DNA of 64,000 bases from Sphingomonas cremea (GTDB taxonomy: Bacteria; Pseudomonadota; Alphaproteobacteria; Sphingomonadales; Sphingomonadaceae): NCBI RefSeq assembly GCF_021502585.1, contig NZ_JAKFGM010000002.1, positions 558,501-622,500 on the forward strand, in the 5' to 3' direction. Shown one piece after another: positions 8,928-18,447 of the stretch. Below the pieces are notes generated by a model, which saw nothing but the letters and a program-made list of their open reading frames with translations, was not told where the DNA came from and did not search any database. Within the stretch, counting starts at the first letter, position 1. Each line of letters opens with the position of its first letter. Made by a program: the position numbers and the translations under genes.

Positions 8928-10757
8928 ATGAAATTGAAGTTGGTTTTCGCCGCGTCCGCCGCTGTCGTGGCGCTGTCTGGTTTATCGTCCATCCCCGCGG
9001 CGGCGCAGGTGCCGAACCTGGTCGCAGCGGTTCCTGCCGCTTCCGAAACGCCACACGACCGCCTGTTCCGGTTGTTCAAGGAAAGCGACGAGGCGCAGCT
9101 CAAGCGCAACCCGATCTTCGGCATCTTCCGTGGCGATATGCGCTACGCCGACCAGTTTGGCGATTATATTACCGATGCATATTATGCCGGCGAAAAGGCC
9201 GCAGCCGAATCCGATCTTGCCGCCCTCCACGCCATCGATCGCGCGTCGCTCGATGCGACCGACCAGCTTGCCTACGACGTTTTCGAATATACGACGGCGG
9301 ACACGCTGAAGGGGTATCAGCCGGAGATACTCGATTTCACCAAAGTGCGCCCGATCAACCATTTCTCGGGGTTCCATACTTTCTACCCCACATTCTCCAG
9401 CGGCGCCGGCGGCGCGCCGTTCAAGACCGTCCTCGACTATGACAATGCGCTGAAGCGCCACGCTGGATATGTCGTGCTGCTCGACCGGTCGATCGATCGC
9501 TTCAAACAGGGCGAGGCCGCGGGCGTGTTCGAAACCAAGATGACAATCAAGAACGTCATCGAGCAGCTCGCCACGCAACTGAAGCAGCCGGTAGAGGAAT
9601 CGCCCTTCTACGGACCGGTGAAGGATTTCCCCGCCGACTTCAGCGCAGCCGACAAGGCGCGGCTCGCCGCCGCCTACAAAGCGTCAATCGCCAACGACAT
9701 TTATCCGGCGATGCGGCGCCTGCACGACTATCTCGAAACCAGCTACCTGCCCAAGGCCCGCGAAGGTTATGGCCTGATGTACATGAAGGGTGGCGACCGG
9801 CTTTATCGCTACCTGGTCCAGTCGACCACAACCCTGCCGCTGACTCCTGAGGAAATTCACGAAACCGGCCTTCGCGAAGTGGCGAGGATCACCACCGAAA
9901 TGGAGAAAGTGAAGCAGGAAGTCGGCTTCAACGGAACGTTGCCGCAATTCTTCAACTACCTGCGCACCGATCCCAAATTCAAGAAGCCGACGCGCGAAGC
10001 ACTGACGCAGGGCTATTACGATATCGGCAAGGCCGTCGACGCCAAGTTGCCCACCTATTTTTCAACGATCCCCAAGGCGAAGCTGGAGATCCGGCCCTAC
10101 GAGCCGTTCCGCGAGAAATTCCAGGCAGGCGGAAGCTATGAGCAGGGAACGCCCGACGGCTCGCGGCCAGGCGTATTTTACTTCAACGCCTATGACCTGC
10201 CTTCGCGGACAACTCCGGGAATGACGACGCTCTACCTTCACGAGGGATCACCGGGGCATCATTTCCAGATCAGCCTGGCGCAGGAAAATACGGCGCTTCC
10301 GGCTTTCATGCGGTTCGGCGGGAATACCGCTTATGTCGAGGGCTGGGCGCTTTATGCCGAGACGCTTGGCTACGACATGGGCTTCTACAAGGACCCGATC
10401 CAGCGTTTCGGTACGCTGTCGGACGAGATGCTGCGTGCGATGCGCCTCGTCGTTGACACCGGAATCCATAGCAAGGGTTGGACCCGGCAACAGTCGATCG
10501 ACTACATGATGTCGCACTCCGACATCGGAAAGACCGACGCCACGTCGGAGGTTGAGCGCTATATCGCCATCCCCAGTCAGGCATTGGCCTACAAGACCGG
10601 TGCGATGACCATCCAGCGCCTCAGGCGCAAGGCCGAGGCAGAGCTTGGTCCCAAATTCGACATTCGCGAATTTCACGCGCAGGTGTTGATGACCGGCTCC
10701 CTGCCGCTGGCGATCCTCGAGGAGAAGATCGACCGCTGGATCGCCTCGAAGAAGTGA
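8928..10757 (+). CDS. DUF885-family secreted metallohydrolase
   Basis: Protein of 609 residues with a signal peptide (cut near IPAAAQ) and the DUF885 fold throughout. The likely metal-binding motif is HEGSPGHHFQ, with H438 first, followed by a conserved GNTAYVEGWALYAE segment. Members of this family are predicted zinc peptidases or hydrolases with few characterised examples. The ATG at 8928 follows GAAGGGG at 8915-8921; a GTG directly upstream is less likely. It is flanked by the RcnB-like gene and a convergent Lrp/AsnC regulator and looks monocistronic. Confidence 0.85.
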   Translation: MKLKLVFAASAAVVALSGLSSIPAAAQVPNLVAAVPAASETPHDRLFRLFKESDEAQLKRNPIFGIFRGDMRYADQFGDYITDAYYAGEKAAAESDLAALHAIDRASLDATDQLAYDVFEYTTADTLKGYQPEILDFTKVRPINHFSGFHTFYPTFSSGAGGAPFKTVLDYDNALKRHAGYVVLLDRSIDRFKQGEAAGVFETKMTIKNVIEQLATQLKQPVEESPFYGPVKDFPADFSAADKARLAAAYKASIANDIYPAMRRLHDYLETSYLPKAREGYGLMYMKGGDRLYRYLVQSTTTLPLTPEEIHETGLREVARITTEMEKVKQEVGFNGTLPQFFNYLRTDPKFKKPTREALTQGYYDIGKAVDAKLPTYFSTIPKAKLEIRPYEPFREKFQAGGSYEQGTPDGSRPGVFYFNAYDLPSRTTPGMTTLYLHEGSPGHHFQISLAQENTALPAFMRFGGNTAYVEGWALYAETLGYDMGFYKDPIQRFGTLSDEMLRAMRLVVDTGIHSKGWTRQQSIDYMMSHSDIGKTDATSEVERYIAIPSQALAYKTGAMTIQRLRRKAEAELGPKFDIREFHAQVLMTGSLPLAILEEKIDRWIASKK

Positions 10758-10778
10758 CTTCCGCGCGCCGCGGACGGA

Positions 10779-11258
10779 TCAGCCGTTCGCGTCGCGCTCG
10801 TCCAGCCGGATCATCGGCCGGTTCTTGATTTCCTTTTTGACGAAGCTGGTCTCATAGCGCCGGACGACCGGGCATGCGGCCAGTTCATCGTCTGCAAAGG
10901 CGTTGAACTCCGCCATGTCGCGGCAGCTTACGAGAATCAACATGTCGTCGCTGCCGCTCACCTCAAGGCAAAGCTGCACTTCATCGCACGCCTGGAGCTT
11001 TGCTCGGAATTCGTTGAACGCGGCGGCTTGTTCATGCTCGTGAAGCTGCAGTCGAACTACTGCGCGAAGGCGCCTATCGGCAAAGCTCGACGAGGCCAGA
11101 GCTACGGTCCGCGCAATCGCTCCGGTTTCGCGCAGCCTTCTGAGCCGGCGCGCTATGGCCGATGGCGACAGCGCGATCGTTTCGGCAAGCTGTTCGGCAG
11201 TCCGGTCTGCGTCCTCCTGCATGGCATTAAGTAGCTTGATGTCGAAATTGTCGAACAT
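10779..11258 (-). CDS. Lrp/AsnC-family transcriptional regulator
   Basis: About 159 residues. The N-terminal winged helix reads FDIKLLNAMQEDADRTAEQL with a recognition helix at SPSAIARRLRRLRETGAI, followed by an AsnC-type effector/oligomerisation domain (about 65-150). Such proteins sense amino acids or related metabolites. The chosen ATG at 11258 begins exactly at the conserved domain; the frame is open further upstream but that sequence is not family-like. It ends 21 bases from the stop of the convergent DUF885 gene. Its target is not evident. Confidence 0.88.
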   Translation of the reverse strand: MFDNFDIKLLNAMQEDADRTAEQLAETIALSPSAIARRLRRLRETGAIARTVALASSSFADRRLRAVVRLQLHEHEQAAAFNEFRAKLQACDEVQLCLEVSGSDDMLILVSCRDMAEFNAFADDELAACPVVRRYETSFVKKEIKNRPMIRLDERDANG

Positions 11259-11357
11259 AGGCTGAACCTTGCCAATTTTTGGCGCTGTGGCCAGCAACTT
11301 TGCATCCTGCCACCTTGATTCCCGATGTATGATTATTGGTACCAAGGATCCGCAGCC

Positions 11358-11582
11358 ATGCTTTCGAACTTCGCCCAATTGATATCGGCGCTGACGCTGC
11401 TTCTCGCCGCGCATGCCTCACCATCATCATGGACCCGTCCCCTGGCAGGTGAAGTCGAGGCCAAATGCACTGCTGCCTCACACCAGCAGGGAGCCAGCTG
11501 GCAGGGTAAGCCGGCCACCCGCCTTGTGATCGTTCAGCGGTCGACATCCAGCGAGTTGCAGATTTTGTCGTACGGTCCCTGA
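11358..11582 (+). CDS. Possible small secreted protein, unrecognised
   Basis: The region 11259-11670 is the longest apparently gene-free stretch in the window. Inside it an ATG at 11358 follows AAGGA (about 11343-11347) and opens 74 codons beginning MLSNFAQLISALTLLLAAHA, which looks like a signal peptide. The rest, about 50 residues, has one Cys and no recognised domain. The reverse strand also has an open frame of about 60 codons here, so coding status is uncertain. The 88 bases after it (11583-11670) hold only leader sequence for the S41 peptidase gene as far as I can see. Confidence 0.25.
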   Translation: MLSNFAQLISALTLLLAAHASPSSWTRPLAGEVEAKCTAASHQQGASWQGKPATRLVIVQRSTSSELQILSYGP

Positions 11583-11670
11583 TTCGCGCTGAAAAATGAC
11601 CGAAGTACGCGCAAAGTCAGCGAGAAATGCTCTGCGCTCGGCTGTAATATCCCTCCAGATTTGATCATGA

Positions 11671-12813
11671 ATGGAGCTTGCCTTGCTTCGTAACTTTCTA
11701 CTTGCAGCGGCCGCGGTGCCTGCGCTTGCTTTGGCAACTATTGCGGCCGCCCAGACGGTTCCACCTGCGCCGTCCGCGCGCCAGCTTCCGGCCGGCGCGC
11801 AGCTTCCGCTGGCGGCGGGTGAAGGACGTGCGATTGCCGAGAAGCTGGCGGTCAAGCTGACCGACAATTTTGTCTATGCGGACCATGGCCAGCGCTATGC
11901 CGAAATGCTTCGAGCAAATGCTCAGGCCGGCCGCTATGACAAGGGGACGCGCCAGGAGCTTGCTGAGCGCATGACCGACGACCTTCAGGCAGTTCAGAGG
12001 GACGGCCACCTGCATGTAGCGGTAGCGGAAAAGGAGGATGGCGATCACGCCGGCGGCGCGGTGGGCATACCTAAGCATTGGCCGCCGTTGATCCAGTCGG
12101 CGAAGTGGATTGCGCCAGGGATCGCCTACATCCGGTTCACCGCCTTCATGTCGACCGATGAGGAGGTCGCGGCCGTCCGTGCGTTCATGCGCGAACATCG
12201 CGATGCCAAGACCTTCATCTTCGATCTGCGCAACCACCATGGCGGCAGGTTGGGGGAAATGGATGAAATCTTCCCCTATCTTTTTGCGGAGAAGACCGCG
12301 CTTGTGACCATGGAGATGCGCAGGTCGATCTTCGATCGGGAAGGATCACCATTCGGGGAAGCTCCGACGCTAGAGCTGGCCAAGGACGATTCCTATGCCC
12401 GCGTGACCCACTATGCGTTGCCCGGAGAAGCCACCCCTGCGCGCGACGCGAAGGTCTATTTGCTGACATCGAACCGGACCGGTTCGGCCGCCGAGCATTT
12501 TTCTCTGGCGATGAAATCGACCGGCCGGGCAACGCTCATCGGCGAAGCAACCGCGGGCGCCAATCATTTCGGTGACATGACGGAAATTGGTGAGAATTTT
12601 GCCGCCTTCGTCCCGGTCGGGCGCACCTATGACATCAAGACCGGCAGGGACTGGGAAGGCGATGGAATCGCGCCGGACATCGCGGTCGATCCAAGGCAGG
12701 CGCTGGTCGTGGCGCTTGAGAAAGCGGGCCTGTCGCACGAAGAAGCAGTTCGGCTAGACGCGACGGAAGTCCCCGGGGAGCCGGTGCATCGCGACAAGAA
12801 GCGGGCGAGTTAA
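11671..12813 (+). CDS. S41-family (tail-specific-like) peptidase, secreted
   Basis: Protein of 380 residues with a signal peptide (cleavage near IAAAQT). The C-terminal half is the S41 protease core: IAYIRFTAFM, FIFDLRNHHGGRLGEMD and the nucleophile region LLTSNRTGSAAEH with S272, followed by LIGEATAGANH. The N-terminal part matches the helical interphotoreceptor-retinoid-binding-like domain of this group. Start ATG 11671 is taken; a TTG at 11683 preceded by GGAG is possible and would begin nearer the signal peptide. Its stop overlaps the stop of lysK by four bases on the opposite strand. Confidence 0.85.
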   Translation: MELALLRNFLLAAAAVPALALATIAAAQTVPPAPSARQLPAGAQLPLAAGEGRAIAEKLAVKLTDNFVYADHGQRYAEMLRANAQAGRYDKGTRQELAERMTDDLQAVQRDGHLHVAVAEKEDGDHAGGAVGIPKHWPPLIQSAKWIAPGIAYIRFTAFMSTDEEVAAVRAFMREHRDAKTFIFDLRNHHGGRLGEMDEIFPYLFAEKTALVTMEMRRSIFDREGSPFGEAPTLELAKDDSYARVTHYALPGEATPARDAKVYLLTSNRTGSAAEHFSLAMKSTGRATLIGEATAGANHFGDMTEIGENFAAFVPVGRTYDIKTGRDWEGDGIAPDIAVDPRQALVVALEKAGLSHEEAVRLDATEVPGEPVHRDKKRAS

Positions 12814-14387
12814 GCGGGGGCTAGAGCTTCGGCGATCAGGCGCCGGCTGTTGTCGATTCCATAGAGGGCGATGAAGCTGCCCATGCGCGGGCCCTGGCTG
12901 GAGCCAAGCAGCGTCTCATACAGCGCCTGGAACCAGTGGCGCAGGCTTTCGAACGGGTGACGTTTGCCAACTTCGAACACGATATGCTGGATCTCATCGC
13001 CCGATGTTTCGGGCGTCAGCTTGGCCAATTCGGTGTCGAGGTCGGCAAGCGCGGCCCGTTCTTCCTCAGATGGCGATCGCCGACTGAGCGTCGGCGCAAC
13101 GAAATCGCGGGCATAGTTGACCGCGAGCCCGATGAGATTGTCGAGTTCTTTATGGCTCTCCGCAGAGGTATCGGGCGCATAGCGCTGGACGAACTTCCAA
13201 GCGGTTTCCTTGTCGCCCACGCCTGGGAGCGACGCCAAGTTGAGTAGCAATCCGTAGGTCAGCGGCAATGACGCGGTCGGTACCTTGCCGCCGTGGATGT
13301 GATGAACCGGATTGCCAAGCTGCTGCTCAACCGGCTGCGTCGCATAATTGCCCCGGAATTGATAATATTCGTCGACCGCGCGCGGGATGACGCCAATGTG
13401 CAGGCTCTTGGCCTTGCGCGGCTCGCGAAAGGCGAAGAAGGCCAGGCTCTCTTCATTGCCGTAGGTCAGCCATTGCTCGAGGCTAAGGCCGTTGCCCTTC
13501 GACTTGGAAATCTTCTCGCCCTTTTCATCGAGGAACATTTCATAGTTGAAGCCCTCTGGCGGGCGGCCGCCGATGATGCGCGCGATCTTGCCGGACTGGA
13601 TGGTCGAGTCGATCAGGTCTTTGCCGGCCATCTCATAGTCGACGCCAAGGGCGACCCAGCGCATCGCCCAGTCGACCTTCCATTGAAGCTTGCTGAGGCC
13701 GCCGAGCGCGGATTGCTCGATTTCGGCTCCATCCTCATCGGTGAAGGCGACGATGCCGGCTTCGGCGTCGACCACCCGGACCGGCACCTGCAGCACGCGG
13801 CCGGATGTAGGGGAAATGGGCAGCACCGGCGAATAGGTCTGACGGCGTTCCTCGCCCAGCGTCGGCAGCATCACGCCAAGGATCTCATCCCACTTGCGGA
13901 GCACCTGGCGAAGCGCCGTGTCGAATTGGCCGCTCGAATATGCATCGGTCGAGGAGACGAACTCATATTCAAACCCGAAGCGATCCAGGAAGCGCCGCAG
14001 CATCGCATTATTGTGATGGGCGAAGCTTTCATATTCCTCGAACGGGTCGGGGACCTTGGTCAGCGGCTGCCCAAGATGCTTGCCAAGCAGCTCGCGGTTA
14101 GGGACGTTGTCGGGCACCTTGCGCAGCCCGTCCATATCGTCGCTGAAAGCGACCAGCCGTGTAGGCGCACCCGTCAATTCTTCAAACGCATGCCGAACCA
14201 TGGTCGTGCGCAACACTTCGTTGAAGGTGCCGATGTGGGGCAGGCCTGATGGCCCGTAGCCAGTCTCGAACAGCATCGGCTCACCGTCGGGTTTGCCGTC
14301 GGGCCAGCGCTTCAACAGCTTGCGTGCCTCCTCATATGGCCATGCCTTGCTGGTCATGGCAGCATTGCGGATCGCTTCGTCGCTCAA
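12810..14387 (-). CDS. lysK: Lysine--tRNA ligase, class I
   Basis: Class I lysyl-tRNA synthetase of about 525 residues, charging tRNA-Lys. The HIGH-type motif is HIGT at 51-54 and the KMSKS-type motif is KISKSKG at 292-298; the alpha-helical cage anticodon domain follows. Class I LysRS is normal in Alphaproteobacteria instead of the class II enzyme. I place the start at a TTG (14387) because AAAGGG lies six bases upstream and the product then begins SDEAIRNAAMTSKAWPYEEA, like family members; an upstream extension would run into the divergent helicase gene, and the ATG at 14357 would drop conserved residues. Confidence 0.95.
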   Translation of the reverse strand: MSDEAIRNAAMTSKAWPYEEARKLLKRWPDGKPDGEPMLFETGYGPSGLPHIGTFNEVLRTTMVRHAFEELTGAPTRLVAFSDDMDGLRKVPDNVPNRELLGKHLGQPLTKVPDPFEEYESFAHHNNAMLRRFLDRFGFEYEFVSSTDAYSSGQFDTALRQVLRKWDEILGVMLPTLGEERRQTYSPVLPISPTSGRVLQVPVRVVDAEAGIVAFTDEDGAEIEQSALGGLSKLQWKVDWAMRWVALGVDYEMAGKDLIDSTIQSGKIARIIGGRPPEGFNYEMFLDEKGEKISKSKGNGLSLEQWLTYGNEESLAFFAFREPRKAKSLHIGVIPRAVDEYYQFRGNYATQPVEQQLGNPVHHIHGGKVPTASLPLTYGLLLNLASLPGVGDKETAWKFVQRYAPDTSAESHKELDNLIGLAVNYARDFVAPTLSRRSPSEEERAALADLDTELAKLTPETSGDEIQHIVFEVGKRHPFESLRHWFQALYETLLGSSQGPRMGSFIALYGIDNSRRLIAEALAPA

Positions 14388-14429
14388 CTGTTGCCCTTTC
14401 GTTCCGGCGAAGCCATTGGTTAAGGCGCC

Positions 14430-17129
14430 GTGGCCGCTCCTTTGCCTCTTCCCGCCCTCCATGCAACCCATGCCGGCATCTGGATCGCGGCCGGTGGAGA
14501 GGTAAGGGAGGCTTCACGAGGCGAGGCGATCGCCCGGCTGGCGGAGACGCCGCACATTTTGCTCAACGCCCCGTTAGTCGGCCAACGCCTCGGCTACCCC
14601 GACGTGTCCGGTCTCGATCTGTTGGAGCTTTATGCCTTCGTTCATCCGGCGCGCTTCGCGGTGCCCACGGTGCCGGGGTTGGCACGGGCTTGCGGCGTTG
14701 ATCCGCCTGGGTGCGAAACCGGCGCTGTGTCGGTGCTAATCCAGATCGCAGAGGCCCTGCTGGTCCGACTGGGGCAAGACGACTGGTCTGAGCGCGAAGG
14801 CGCCTGGACTGCCAATACCACGCTGTACCGGTTGGGGTGGAACTGGGCACCGTTTGTCGGTCAGCGACTGGCCAAACCCGAACTTGGCGAGCGCATGCTT
14901 TTCTCTCGCCTCCCACAATGGGAGGAACTGGCAGAACGGCCGCAACCCTGGGCGATCGCCATCCCGCCCACCGATGCCGAGGAGAAGCTGTCGGAACTGA
15001 CCGGCGATGGCTCCGAGCCGCGCGAGGGGCAGCGGGCGATGGCTGGGGAAGTCGCGGCAGTTTTCGCCCCACGGATGGCCCAGGGCGAGCCCAACATGCT
15101 TCTCGCCGAGGCCGGCACGGGTATCGGCAAGACGCTGGCTTATCTCGCCCCTGCTTCACTTTGGGCGGAGCGGGCGCAGGGGACGGTGTGGATATCGACG
15201 TTCACCAAGGCGCTTCAGCGGCAACTGGACGCCGAAGGGTGGCGGCTGTTTCCCGGCGATGAGGAGCGAAAACGGAAGATCGTCATCCGCAAAGGACGCG
15301 AGAATTACCTTTGCCTGCTCAACCTCGAGGATGCGATGCAGGGCGCGTTTGTCGGGCGAGCAGCGGTGCTGGCGCAGTTGGTTGGGCGGTGGGCAGCGTA
15401 CACCAAAGACGGTGACATGGTCGGTGGCGACATGCCTGGCTGGCTGCCGAGCCTATTTCGCCGATCGGGTTCTACGGCGCTCACCGATCGCCGGGGCGAA
15501 TGTGTCTATGCCGGCTGCCCACATTATCGGAAATGTTTCATCGAGCGAGCGGAGCGGGCAGGGCGCGAGGCGGATCTTGTCATCGCGAACCACGCCTTGG
15601 TGATGGTCAATGCGGCACGGGGCCGACCAGACGCGCCAACCCGGATTATCTTCGACGAGGGGCATCATCTGTTCGATGCTGCAGATTCTACATTTTCGGC
15701 CGCGCTGACGGGGCAAGAAGCGATCGAGATGCGCCGCTGGATCGTCGGTCCGGAAGGCAAGTCGCGTGGGCGGCGGCGCGGGCTTGCCGCGCGGCTGCTG
15801 GACGTCTGCTCCTATGACGAGCAAGGAGCGCAGGCACTTGACGCTGCGGTTGAGGCGGCGCGAGCGCTGCCTTCGGACGGATGGCTTGGCCGACTGGCGG
15901 AGGACGACCCCTTTGGGCCGGTCGAGACGTTGCTCAGCCAGGTCCGCGGTACGGTTTATGCCCGGGCCAAGGCCCAGGAGGCCGGCTATGGACTCGAAAC
16001 CGAGCTCGCCGAGCCCGACGGAAATCTTGTTTCTGCGGCGGCGGCAGCCCTGGAAGCGCTCGAAGCGCTAGCTCGACCGCTGGCCGCGCTTGGCCGGAGG
16101 CTGGAAGCAATTCTCGAGGATGCGCCCGATTGGCTGGATAGCCAGGCTCGGGCTCGGGTTGAAGGGGCGATCAATGGCCTCTCATGGCGGCGCGAGACGC
16201 TTGGATCGTGGATTGCGCTTCTTGGACGAGTCGGCGGGGTCGCGGATCCCGATTTTGTCGACTGGCTGGCGATAGAGCGGGTCGAGGGGCGCGAATTCGA
16301 TGTTGGCCTTCACCGACACTGGCTGGACCCCACACGTCCGCTTGCCAAGGCGGTGCTCGAACCGGCGCATGGCGTCCTGGTCACCTCCGCAACGTTGCGC
16401 GGAAGCGAGGGCTGGCCGAGCGCCGAGGCACGAACGGGAGCGCTCCACCTGTCCGGCCCCATCGATCACTTCGAGGCCGCCAGCCCGTTCGATTATGCCG
16501 CCCAGGCGGAAGTGCTAATCGTCAATGACATCGGTCGAAATGACATCGCCGCGCTGGCGGGCGCATATGCCCGGCTTATCGAGGCTGCGGAGGGCGGGAC
16601 GCTGGGATTGTTCACCGCTATCCAACGGCTGCGCGGGGTACATGCCCGGATTGCCGATCGCCTGGCGCGAACCGGGCTGCCGCTCCTTGCCCAGCATGTT
16701 GATCCGATCGACACCGGCACCCTGGTCGACATCTTCCGCGACGATCCGCATGCATCGCTGCTTGGTACCGACGCGCTCCGCGACGGAGTCGACGTGCCCG
16801 GTGAGTCGCTTCGACTGGTGGTGATGGAGCGGGTACCATGGCCGCGCCCGACGGTACTTCACGCCGCGCGAAAGCTGGCCAATGGAGGCAGCGCCTATGA
16901 CGACAGGGTGGTGCGCGCGCGCCTTGCGCAGGCGTTTGGCCGGCTGATTAGGAGGCAAGGCGACAAGGGGCTGTTCGTGATCTTGTCGAGCGCACTTCCT
17001 TCGCGATTGCTAAGCGCCTTCCCGCCCGAGGTCGCAGTGTCCCGGCTTCCGCTCGATGCGGCGCTTGAACGCGTTCGGGCGAAGCTTTTCGAGTCCGTCC
17101 CCGTTGAGCAGTCGGAGAAAGTGTCATGA
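14430..17129 (+). CDS. DinG-like ATP-dependent DNA helicase (XPD family, Fe-S)
   Basis: Protein of 899 residues of superfamily 2, 5'-3' type. Walker A AGTGIGKT lies at 228-235 and the DEAH-type box is FDEGHHL. Four cysteines C295, C358, C363 and C369 match the 4Fe-4S cluster of XPD/DinG proteins. C-terminal helicase motifs include SLLGTDALRDGVDVPG and QAFGRLIRRQGDKG. The first 170 residues have the pattern of a degenerate DnaQ-like exonuclease (HILLNAPLVGQRLGYP, GLDLLELYAF) without acidic residues in the usual places. The start is GTG 14430 after TAAGG. It likely acts on R-loops or damaged DNA. It overlaps the next gene by ATGA. Confidence 0.9.
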   Translation: MAAPLPLPALHATHAGIWIAAGGEVREASRGEAIARLAETPHILLNAPLVGQRLGYPDVSGLDLLELYAFVHPARFAVPTVPGLARACGVDPPGCETGAVSVLIQIAEALLVRLGQDDWSEREGAWTANTTLYRLGWNWAPFVGQRLAKPELGERMLFSRLPQWEELAERPQPWAIAIPPTDAEEKLSELTGDGSEPREGQRAMAGEVAAVFAPRMAQGEPNMLLAEAGTGIGKTLAYLAPASLWAERAQGTVWISTFTKALQRQLDAEGWRLFPGDEERKRKIVIRKGRENYLCLLNLEDAMQGAFVGRAAVLAQLVGRWAAYTKDGDMVGGDMPGWLPSLFRRSGSTALTDRRGECVYAGCPHYRKCFIERAERAGREADLVIANHALVMVNAARGRPDAPTRIIFDEGHHLFDAADSTFSAALTGQEAIEMRRWIVGPEGKSRGRRRGLAARLLDVCSYDEQGAQALDAAVEAARALPSDGWLGRLAEDDPFGPVETLLSQVRGTVYARAKAQEAGYGLETELAEPDGNLVSAAAAALEALEALARPLAALGRRLEAILEDAPDWLDSQARARVEGAINGLSWRRETLGSWIALLGRVGGVADPDFVDWLAIERVEGREFDVGLHRHWLDPTRPLAKAVLEPAHGVLVTSATLRGSEGWPSAEARTGALHLSGPIDHFEAASPFDYAAQAEVLIVNDIGRNDIAALAGAYARLIEAAEGGTLGLFTAIQRLRGVHARIADRLARTGLPLLAQHVDPIDTGTLVDIFRDDPHASLLGTDALRDGVDVPGESLRLVVMERVPWPRPTVLHAARKLANGGSAYDDRVVRARLAQAFGRLIRRQGDKGLFVILSSALPSRLLSAFPPEVAVSRLPLDAALERVRAKLFESVPVEQSEKVS

Positions 17130-17602
17130 AAAGTCTCATTCTGCTGCGTCATGCCAAGTCGGAAAGGGATTCGCCCGACGGCAGTGATTTCGCCCGGCCG
17201 CTCAATGACCGCGGACGATCCGATTCAAAGCGGATAGGGAAGGAAATTCGCCGATTGGGACTCGACAGCGACCTGGTTTTGGCGAGCTCTGCGCAGCGCG
17301 TTGTCGAAACGGTCGACGGTGTCGGCGGCCTTTCCCCAACATTCGACCGCCGTATCTATGAAGCCTCGACCGGGCAGCTATTCGAGATCATTCGCGAGGT
17401 GGACGACCGAATCGACCGGCTGATGCTCGTCGGCCATAATCCGGGGTTCGAGCGGGTGGCCGCGCGGCTTACCGACGGAAAAGTCGACACCCTTCCAACG
17501 GGGGCACTGGTCGAAATCGAGCTTCCGGTGGATCATTGGCGGGAAGTTGGGGAAGGCAACGGACATCTCGTCCGCTTCGTCAGGCCGAAGGAACTGGCTT
17601 AG
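17126..17602 (+). CDS. SixA-like histidine phosphatase
   Basis: Phosphohistidine phosphatase family protein of 158 residues. The phosphate-binding motif is LLRHAKSERD with catalytic His at position 9, and a second conserved His lies in LMLVGHNPGFE. SixA proteins remove phosphate from His on phosphorelay or PTS proteins. Its ATG overlaps the helicase stop (ATGA), so the two are probably co-translated, although no functional link is known. The 3' end overlaps the stop of the convergent MerR gene by four bases. Confidence 0.85.
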   Translation: MKSLILLRHAKSERDSPDGSDFARPLNDRGRSDSKRIGKEIRRLGLDSDLVLASSAQRVVETVDGVGGLSPTFDRRIYEASTGQLFEIIREVDDRIDRLMLVGHNPGFERVAARLTDGKVDTLPTGALVEIELPVDHWREVGEGNGHLVRFVRPKELA

Positions 17603-18003
17603 CCCTCGAGCGCCGCGGCCAGCCTGTCGCGCAACACCTTCAGTCGCTCAACATCGAAAGAAGTTTGCGAGGCGGTAATCGCTGAATCGGCCTTGTAGCT
17701 GGGCTGCGGAATGACTGTGGCCGGCGAGCGTGCAAGCAAAGGTTGTTCCGCCTCACCCTTGGTTCGAAGCAGCTTCTGGACGCCCTTTACCGTATAGCCT
17801 TCCTCGTTGAGGAGGCGATGGATCCGCCGCGCCAGCGCAACATCTGCAGGCCGATAATAGCGGCGGTTGCCCGCGCGTTGCAGCGGTCTCAACTGGGGGA
17901 ACTTGGTTTCCCAATAGCGCAGGATGTGCTGCGCCACTCCCAATTCGGCGGAAAGCTCGCCGATGGTTCGGAAGGCGTCCGGAGCCTTTTCGCCGGTCGC
18001 CAT
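17599..18003 (-). CDS. MerR-family transcriptional regulator
   Basis: Protein of 134 residues with an N-terminal MerR helix-turn-helix (FRTIGELSAELGVAQHILRY) and wing with NRRYYRPADVALARRI. The C-terminal half is short and lacks metal-binding Cys clusters. It is the conserved alphaproteobacterial MerR protein found downstream of ihfA; its regulon is not established. It starts eight bases after the ihfA stop and is the last gene of the rpmF-plsX-fabH-ihfA run. Confidence 0.88.
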   Translation of the reverse strand: MATGEKAPDAFRTIGELSAELGVAQHILRYWETKFPQLRPLQRAGNRRYYRPADVALARRIHRLLNEEGYTVKGVQKLLRTKGEAEQPLLARSPATVIPQPSYKADSAITASQTSFDVERLKVLRDRLAAALEG

Positions 18004-18011
18004 TTCAGATG

Positions 18012-18335
18012 CTACCCGGCGATCTCGTCGCGCATGATCTGGCTTGCGCGAAAAGTCATCACGCGCCGGGGTGCAATCGGCACTTCAACGCCGGTCTTGG
18101 GATTGCGACCGACCCGCTCACCCTTGTCACGCAGGATGAAAGTGCCAAAGCCCGAGATCTTGACGTTCTGGCCGACACTAAGCGCATGGCACATGTGATG
18201 AAGCACGCGTTCAACGATGCCTGCGCTTTCAGCGCGCGACACACCCAGCCGGTTGTGAACGATGTCAGACAGGTCCGCGCGGGTCAGCGTACCCGCATGC
18301 AATCCATCCGAACGGGCAACTCCTGCATCAGCCAT
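18012..18335 (-). CDS. ihfA: Integration host factor subunit alpha
   Basis: HU/IHF-fold DNA-bending protein of 107 residues. The motif [20 protein letters not shown] and the arm sequence [20 protein letters not shown] are diagnostic for IHF. The N-terminus is about ten residues longer than in E. coli IhfA. ATG 18335 is chosen because GGAG lies seven bases upstream; an upstream in-frame ATG at 18359 lacks a good site. The partner ihfB is not in the window. Cotranscribed with fabH and merR by position. Confidence 0.93.
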   Translation of the reverse strand: MADAGVARSDGLHAGTLTRADLSDIVHNRLGVSRAESAGIVERVLHHMCHALSVGQNVKISGFGTFILRDKGERVGRNPKTGVEVPIAPRRVMTFRASQIMRDEIAG

Positions 18336-18447
18336 TTTGATCTCCGCCCCCTTGAACATCTCGTTCCCAGCTAATCGCCTTTGGTCATAACGCTATCGCA
18401 AAGTCCCTGCGTCGGCAATTCGACTTTCGTCCGTTTTCCTGACCGGT

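Noticed and set aside
11333-11518. Minus-strand 61-codon frame in the 11.3-11.5 kb gap
   Set aside because: No ribosome site or signal; composition Cys/Ala/Arg-rich like shadow frames; the plus-strand alternative is better though weak.
13293-14249. Plus-strand open frame of 318 codons inside lysK
   Set aside because: Antisense to a complete class I LysRS with intact motifs; composition is that of a reverse-complement shadow.
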